Below, piece by piece: positions 58,789 to 64,000 of a stretch of DNA of 64,000 nt. Numbering within the stretch: the first letter of the stretch is position 1; the number at the start of each line of letters is the position of its first letter. This DNA is from Shinella sp. UYSO24 (lineage in GTDB: Bacteria > Pseudomonadota > Alphaproteobacteria > Rhizobiales > Rhizobiaceae): positions 434,001-498,000 of the forward strand of contig CABHNZ010000001.1 in NCBI GenBank assembly GCA_902167985.1. The letters are read 5' to 3'. Below the pieces are notes generated by a model. It searched no databases and was not told the origin of the DNA. It was given only the letters and a program-made list of their open reading frames with translations. The position numbers and the translations under genes are program-made.

Positions 58789-59071
58789 CTACAGGCTATC
58801 GCCCCGCGCCAAACGCCAGATACGCGACATCTGGCACTCGATCGCAGTTCATAACGAACCCGCTGCCGACCGTCTTGTCCAGAATCTGTTCGAGAAATTC
58901 GCCCTGGCCGCCAGCCATCCGCATATCGGCAAGGCTCTGCCGGAGATCAGCGGCAAGGCACGCCTCCTGATCGAGGGCAGATATGTCGCCATCTATGAAC
59001 CGACGGATTACGGTGTCGAAATCGTCGTGGTGATCCACGGCATGCGAGAGCCATCACGCTGGCTCGACTGA
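58781..59071 (+). CDS. ParE-family toxin (second)
   Basis: 96 residues from GTG 58781. ParE fold: YRLSPRAKRQIRDIWHSIA, HNEPAADRLVQNLFEKFALAASHPHIGKALPEI, LLIEGRYVAIYEP, and C-terminal VVVIHGMREPSRWLD (the RVxHxxR-type end). Target expected to be DNA gyrase. Its 3' end overlaps by 18 bases the tail of the convergent membrane protein gene on the other strand. Confidence 0.9.
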   Translation: MGSYRLSPRAKRQIRDIWHSIAVHNEPAADRLVQNLFEKFALAASHPHIGKALPEISGKARLLIEGRYVAIYEPTDYGVEIVVVIHGMREPSRWLD

Positions 59072-60034
59072 TCCGCGCGGTTCAAGCTTCGCCATTGGAG
59101 TGGTGTTGCTTCCTCCCCTCGCCTTCCTCGCCCGGAACACCGCCTCGACGATGAGTGACAGCGGCAGGCCGATGAAGAAGGGGACAAAGAAATAGATGAC
59201 GCGGAAGGCGACAAGCGCGCCGATCGAGGCGTCGCTGCCCATCACATGGCGCACGGTCGCCTCCAGCACACCGAGCCCGCCCGGCGCGTGGGTGATGAGG
59301 ATCGCCATATTGGCCAGAACGAAGGCGGTCGCGGCCTTCAGGTAGCTGACATCGGCCGTCGTCGCCATGACCTCGCGCAGGCAGGCGGAGACGAGCGCGA
59401 AGTTGATCGTGCCGATCACCACCTGGGCAATCGCGATCTTCAATCTCGGCATGGCGAAGGACCAGGAGCGGATCTTCAGCGGCGTGCGCAGCGTGGCGGC
59501 CATGAGGAGATAGAGCGCGGTAACGGCGAGGCAGGCGATGCCGATCATCGTCACGACGCTTTTGCTCAGTTTCAGGACGCCCGCCGCATCCGCCGGATTG
59601 AGGATCATCACGAGACCGGTCAGCACCGCCATGCCGATGCCGACGGTGACGCCCGAGAGAAGCACGATCTTCGCCACATCCTCCGTCGACATGCCCCAAT
59701 GGGCATAATAGCGGTAGCGCAGCGCGCCGCTGCTCAGGCCGGACAGGCCGACGCTCTGGCCGATCGACAGCGCGATGAAGGAGGCGAGTGCTATTTTCGG
59801 ATAGGGAAGATCGTTCCTGACGTAGCGCACACCCGCCCAGTCGAAACCGGTGAGGCAGAGATAGGAGCCGAAGGCAAAGACGAGCGCAATCGCCAGATGG
59901 ACCGGCGGGATGGCTGTGACGGACTGCACGACCTGATCCAATGTGTAGTCGCGGAACGTATGATAGAGCAGATATCCGGCAGCGCCGAAGCCGACGATCA
60001 GCATCAGATAGGTGAGGATTTTCCGTGCCGTCAT
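59054..60034 (-). CDS. Lysylphosphatidylglycerol synthase-type membrane domain protein
   Basis: UPF0104/MprF-flippase-like protein of 326 residues with about nine helices. N-terminal ILTYLMLIVGFGAAGYLLYH, FDWAGVRYVRNDLPYPKIALASFIALSIGQSVGLSGLSSGALRYRYY (GASLSGGALRYR-type motif), and C-terminal APGGLGVLEATVRHVMG (the PGGLGVxE signature of this family). Family members flip or transfer lipids, but there is no catalytic synthase domain here. ATG 60034 chosen; longer in-frame frame upstream runs through the heptamer repeat and is not coding. Confidence 0.9.
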   Translation of the reverse strand: MTARKILTYLMLIVGFGAAGYLLYHTFRDYTLDQVVQSVTAIPPVHLAIALVFAFGSYLCLTGFDWAGVRYVRNDLPYPKIALASFIALSIGQSVGLSGLSSGALRYRYYAHWGMSTEDVAKIVLLSGVTVGIGMAVLTGLVMILNPADAAGVLKLSKSVVTMIGIACLAVTALYLLMAATLRTPLKIRSWSFAMPRLKIAIAQVVIGTINFALVSACLREVMATTADVSYLKAATAFVLANMAILITHAPGGLGVLEATVRHVMGSDASIGALVAFRVIYFFVPFFIGLPLSLIVEAVFRARKARGGSNTTPMAKLEPRGSVEPA

Positions 60035-60398
60035 CGCGTGTTTGCCCTGCCTTTTTGCCCGCATTCCTGAGCGTGACAACGGCGGGGCAAAAGGTTTGGT
60101 TCCGCCGGGTGGCTGGGGCCTGTGCTCAACAACGAATGACCAGAGGCGGGCGACGAGCAGCGAGGTAGCCGGGCGGGGGGGCTGGTGGCTGGTGGCTGGT
60201 GGCTGGTGGCTGGGGGAACGATTGGTCAGACGGCGATCGAAAGCAAGCGATATTGGCCGATCGGCCATCGGCAGCCGTGCGATCCAACCGGACGGGATCG
60301 AACATCAGGTTTGACCGGCTGCCTCCGATCATCATCGGCAAGATCACCGAGAGCGGCGCGATACCCGGCGAAGAGTGGCCGATGCGGGAGACCGAGCG
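60035..60398. other. Region between the membrane protein and smpB
   Basis: 364 bases without a gene. It contains the GGCTGGT heptamer array (60180-60214). No terminator or promoter motif recognised. Confidence 0.5.
60180..60214. repeat. Heptanucleotide tandem repeat, GGCTGGT x4-5
   Basis: Four perfect copies of GGCTGGT plus a fifth with one change (GGCTGGG). Non-coding. Third 7-base array of GGC+4 in this window. Confidence 0.95.
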
Positions 60399-60875
60399 TC
60401 AGCCGTTCTTCAACAGGCGCGTCTTCTGGCGGTTCCAGTCGCGTTCCTTCTCGGTCTCGCGCTTGTCGTGCAGCTTCTTGCCCTTGGCGAGCGCCAGTTC
60501 GAGCTTGGCGCGGCCCTTTTCGTTGAAGTAGATCTTCAACGGTACGAGCGTCATGCCTTCGCGGTTGATGCTGACGCGCAGACGATTGATCTCGCGCTTG
60601 GAGAGAAGCAGCTTGCGGCGGCGGCGCGGCTCGTGGTTGAAGCGGTTGGCCTGCAGATATTCCGGCAGATGGCTGTTGATCAGCCAGATTTCCTCGCCCT
60701 CGTCCGAGGCGTAGGACTCAGCGATATTGGCCTTGCCTTCGCGCAACGACTTCACCTCGGTGCCGGTCAGAACCAGCCCCGCCTCATAGGTGTCGATGAT
60801 CTCGTAGTTGAACCTTGCCTTGCGGTTTTCCGCAACGACCTTGTTGACCACGCGCTGGCTGCCTTTGGGTGCCAT
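60399..60875 (-). CDS. smpB: SsrA-binding protein SmpB
   Basis: Partner of tmRNA in rescue of stalled ribosomes. Motifs [40 protein letters not shown] (in part: [19 protein letters not shown]), and C-terminal basic tail ([20 protein letters not shown]) that enters the decoding site. 158 residues, usual. Follows dapA on the minus strand, 129 bases away, as in other rhizobia. Confidence 0.97.
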   Translation of the reverse strand: MAPKGSQRVVNKVVAENRKARFNYEIIDTYEAGLVLTGTEVKSLREGKANIAESYASDEGEEIWLINSHLPEYLQANRFNHEPRRRRKLLLSKREINRLRVSINREGMTLVPLKIYFNEKGRAKLELALAKGKKLHDKRETEKERDWNRQKTRLLKNG

Positions 60876-61004
60876 GAACTCTTATCCGCCACGCCCATTC
60901 AAGAATGATAGATCCCCGCCCGCGGGCCACGGACGGGGTTATGACTGTTATCTAGTGCCTGATGCGGCAAATGTGAAGCGAAGGGGACGCTTCAGTTTGA
61001 CAGC

Positions 61005-61889
61005 TCAGTTCAGAAGGCCGGCATGGATGAGCGCCGCATCGATCGCAGCCTCGGTCGAAGGCTCCAGCGTCGACATCAGCGGCGAGCGCACCGCGCGGTT
61101 CATGCCGCGCAGGCGGTGAAGGCCATATTTGGCGCCGCAGAGGCCGGGCTCCAGGAAGATCGCCTTGTGCAGCGGCATCAGGCGGTCCTGATATTCCAGC
61201 GCCTTGGCGTAATCGCCGGCAAGCGTTGCCGCCTGAAACTCGGCGCAGAGGCGCGGCGCAACGTTTGCCGTCACCGAAATGCAGCCGACGCCGCCATGGG
61301 CGTTGAAGCCGAGCGCCGTCGCATCCTCACCCGACAGCTGGACGAATTCCTTGCCGCAGGCGATGCGCTGTTCGGAGACGCGTTCGATCTTGCCGGTGGC
61401 ATCCTTGACGCCGACGATGTTCCTGTGGGCCTTGACCAGCGCACCCATCGTCTCCGGCGTCATGTCGACGACCGAACGGCCGGGGATGTTGTAGATGATG
61501 ATCGGCAGCGACACGGCGTCTGCGATCGCTGAAAAATGCGCGATCATGCCCTTCTGGGTCGGCTTGTTGTAATAGGGCGTGACAACGAGAAGCGCGTCGG
61601 CGCCTGCCTTTTCGGCATGTTCGGCAAGCTCGATCGCTTCCAGCGTGTTGTTGGAGCCGGCGCCGGCAATGACGGGCACGCGCTTGGCTGCGATCTCGAC
61701 GCAGAGTTCGACGACGCGCTTGTGCTCGTCATGCGAAAGGGTCGGCGATTCACCCGTCGTGCCGACCGGGACAAGGCCGGTGCTGCCTTCCGAAATCGTC
61801 CATTCGACATGCGCCGCAAATGCTTTCTCGTCCACGCCGCCTTCTGCAGTGAAGGGCGTCACGAGGGCGGGCATAGATCCCTTGAACAT
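61005..61889 (-). CDS. dapA: 4-hydroxy-tetrahydrodipicolinate synthase
   Basis: First enzyme of the lysine/diaminopimelate branch: condenses pyruvate and aspartate semialdehyde. GTTGESPTL (catalytic Thr pair), Tyr in TPYYNKPTQ, Schiff-base Lys in GVKDATGKI, and YNIPGRSV. 294 residues from ATG 61889 ([13 protein letters not shown]), the usual start; upstream in-frame extension lacks conservation. Intact. Confidence 0.97.
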   Translation of the reverse strand: MFKGSMPALVTPFTAEGGVDEKAFAAHVEWTISEGSTGLVPVGTTGESPTLSHDEHKRVVELCVEIAAKRVPVIAGAGSNNTLEAIELAEHAEKAGADALLVVTPYYNKPTQKGMIAHFSAIADAVSLPIIIYNIPGRSVVDMTPETMGALVKAHRNIVGVKDATGKIERVSEQRIACGKEFVQLSGEDATALGFNAHGGVGCISVTANVAPRLCAEFQAATLAGDYAKALEYQDRLMPLHKAIFLEPGLCGAKYGLHRLRGMNRAVRSPLMSTLEPSTEAAIDAALIHAGLLN

Positions 61890-62104
61890 GCAAAAACTCC
61901 CATGGCCGCAATCCATCGTTCGGCCGTAATACGTCGCTAAGGTCGGGCACCATAAAGCGACGAGATAACCGCGACAAGCGCAGGACCGCGCGATTTTATG
62001 ATGATTTCCGTATCGAAATTCGCGCCTTCGCATATCTATGGTAAGCTTTCGTTAATCGACGCATCAGCTAATAGGAGACCACTGTCCTTGTCGCGGAATG
62101 CCGG

Positions 62105-64000
62105 ATGAAAAAGTCCGTCCTGATGATCGCCACTTTCGGGCTGAGCCTCGGCTCCAGCCTGATGCCGCTGGGCGGCCCCTTCGGCCTTTCACGCCGGCGC
62201 ATGCAGCGCCTGCGATGGATGGTGCTGTGCCGCTTCCCTTCGCGCGACCGGACGAGCCGGATGTTCCGACACCGATGCATGGCCCCTCCTCCGGCTCCGG
62301 TTCCGGCAGCGTGCCGATGCCGACGCCCGCCCCCAATGGCCCGGCAAGGCTGACACCGGCCGCCATGACCGTGCCGGACATCACCGGCTCCATTCCGCGC
62401 GTCAACCCGATGAGCGAGGCAACCAGCCTGAAGACCGGGCTCGATGCGCTTTCCGACCGCGATGCAGCAACGGCGATCTCCGTGCGGGACAGCATGGCCC
62501 GCGGCTCGCTCGACCGGCAGATCATGACCTGGGCCATCGCGACCTCGGGCCTCGGGACGTGCCGTCCGGCGAGATCGCCGCGGCACAGATCGAGCTGAAG
62601 GGCTGGCCGGGTCTTTCCAGCCTGCGGGCGCTTTCCGAGCGGGCGCTCTACCGCGAAACCCGCCCTCCGGCGCCGTGCTTGCCGCCTTCGGCCAGACGCG
62701 GCCGGAGACGACCGAAGGCACCGTCATCCTGTCGCGGGCGCTGGTTGCGACCGGCAGGAGTGGCGATGCGGCGCGGCTGATCAAGGGCCTCTGGGTTTCG
62801 CAGCCGCTCGACAAGGATATGGAGGACAAGATCCTCGGCGAGTTCCAGCCGCTCCTCTCCGTTGCCGACCACAAGGCGCGGATGGACATGCTGATGTATC
62901 GCGGCCGCACCGCGCAGGCGAAGCGCTTCTCCGAGCTTGGCCGCGCGCAATCGCTCTACAAGGCCTGGACTGCGGTTGCGAGCGGCGCAAAGACGGCACC
63001 CGCCGCTCTTGCCGGCGTCGATGGCTCGCTTGCGTCAGACCCGACCTATCTGTTCAGCCGCATCGAATATCTGCGCCGGCAGGACAAGTTTCGCGAGGCT
63101 TCGGCCCTTCTCGAAAAGGCACCGCGCGACCCTGCCCGGCTGGTCAATACCGGCGAGTGGTGGAACGAGCAGCGGATCATCGCCCGCGGTCTTGCCGACC
63201 AGGGCGATTTTCGCCTCGCCTACAAGACGATCTCGCATCCGCTTGCAACCTCCTCCACCGACAAGGTGGATGCGGATTTCCACGCCGGATGGTATGCGCT
63301 TCGGGCGCTGAATGACCCGGTGACGGCGGAAAAGCATTTTCGCGAGATCCTCGATGTCTCGACCAAGCCGCTTTCGGCCTCGCGCGCCTATTACTGGCTC
63401 GGCCGCGCGGCGGAAGCCGGCGGGCCGGGCAATGCCCGCGAGTTCTACACCAAGGCCGCCCATCTTTCCGGCACGTTCTATGGCCAGCTGGCGGCAACGC
63501 GGCTTGGCATCCGCACGCTGGACGTTGCCTATCCGGCACCGACCCCGCAGGACCGCGAGCGCTTCCGCAGCCGCGGCGTGATGCAGGCGATCGAACGGCT
63601 GGATGCCGCCGGATACGAGAAGCGTGCCGCGCCGCTCTACCGGGCGCTTGCCGAAGAGATGACGAGCCCCGGCGAGCTGGCGCTCCTGACCGCGCGCGCG
63701 GAGGCCGAAGGCGACCATGCGCTTTCACTGCAGATCGGCAAGGCTGCGTTTTCGCGCGGCATCGATGTGGCAGCCCTTGCATTTCCGATCGGCGTCATTC
63801 CGGCCAGTGCCGATATCAACGGTTCGGGCAAGGCGCTGGCCTATGCGATCGCAAGACAGGAAAGTGCCTTCAACCCGACCGTGATTTCGGCGGCCAATGC
63901 CCGCGGCCTGTTGCAGATCCTGCCGGGTACGGCGCAGGGTGTCGCCAAGCGGCACGGGATCAGCTTCAAGGCGGAGCGGCTCACCAGCGATGCTGCCTAT
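62105..64000 (+). CDS. Soluble lytic murein transglycosylase, C-terminus beyond the window (frame broken three times)
   Basis: Cleaves peptidoglycan with release of anhydro-muropeptides. Signal peptide MKKSVLMIATFGLSLGSSLM...PAHA; then a variable P/G/S linker, a long alpha-superhelical U-domain (about 180-560), and the start of the SLT domain with catalytic Glu in YAIARQESAFNP and GLLQILPGTAQG at 63906-63941. Breaks at 62189 (one T), 62552 (one G) and 62658 (one A), all missing bases, as frame bookkeeping to 63842 confirms. The window ends inside the catalytic domain, so about 635 residues are visible. Divergent from dapA. Confidence 0.9.

Overview
The window is about 62-64 percent GC chromosomal DNA from an alphaproteobacterium, almost certainly a member of the Rhizobiaceae (Rhizobium/Agrobacterium/Ciceribacter/Ensifer alliance). 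The evidence is conserved gene order: rpsR-DUF2232-rplI-dnaB-alr-radA-cvpA-purF; an Atm1-type ABC exporter upstream of psd-pssA; and, on the minus strand, dapA, smpB, rpoZ, rsh, DUF2062, acpS-lepB-rnc-era and recO. No rRNA, tRNA, CRISPR array, prophage or insertion sequence was recognised.

Layout. 1-9.7 kb: ribosomal proteins S18/L9, replicative helicase, alanine racemase, a parDE toxin-antitoxin pair, RadA, CvpA and PurF. 9.8-25 kb: accessory metabolism (SDR, DedA, TetR plus YecD-like hydrolase, CysS, two tandem GFA proteins, proline iminopeptidase, citramalate synthase), a higBA module with a perfect palindromic operator, RarD, a DHCW cupin, a LOG nucleosidase, and a LysM envelope protein. 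25-31 kb: exporter, a GAF-GGDEF-PilZ diguanylate cyclase, and phosphatidylethanolamine synthesis (psd, pssA). 31-49 kb: transporters, an SRAP DNA-repair peptidase, a broken toxin with a surviving antitoxin, Nudix, YgfZ, two HD proteins, tyrosine phosphatase, MscS, a giant DUF2339 membrane protein, MOSC, a third GFA protein and RecO. 50-64 kb: the information-processing/stringent-response block (era, rnc, lepB, acpS, rsh, rpoZ, NYN RNase, smpB, dapA), a second parDE, and the start of a lytic transglycosylase that runs off the window.

The dominant oddity concerns sequence quality. About 32 single-base frame breaks occur in 23 otherwise healthy genes, including essential ones (dnaB, alr, purF, the lytic transglycosylase). 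Every net shift that I traced has the sign of a missing base, usually in a run of 2-5 identical bases or a CG repeat. This is the signature of homopolymer under-calling in an unpolished assembly, not of gene decay, so I annotate these genes as single CDS spanning the break and say where it lies. Real decay is probable only for the toxin remnant at 33.3 kb.

The best candidate biology is: a higBA operator palindrome; a pair of TetR operator-like repeats between tetR and a yecD-like gene; an orphan antitoxin beside a deleted toxin; three heptanucleotide tandem arrays that share the form GGCNNNN; an in-frame 15-bp repeat expansion in DUF2339; a possible minus-strand small RNA terminator in a 630-bp gene-free gap; a long hairpin between rnc and era; and several micro-genes. 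I see no convincing novel multi-gene defence or biosynthetic system.
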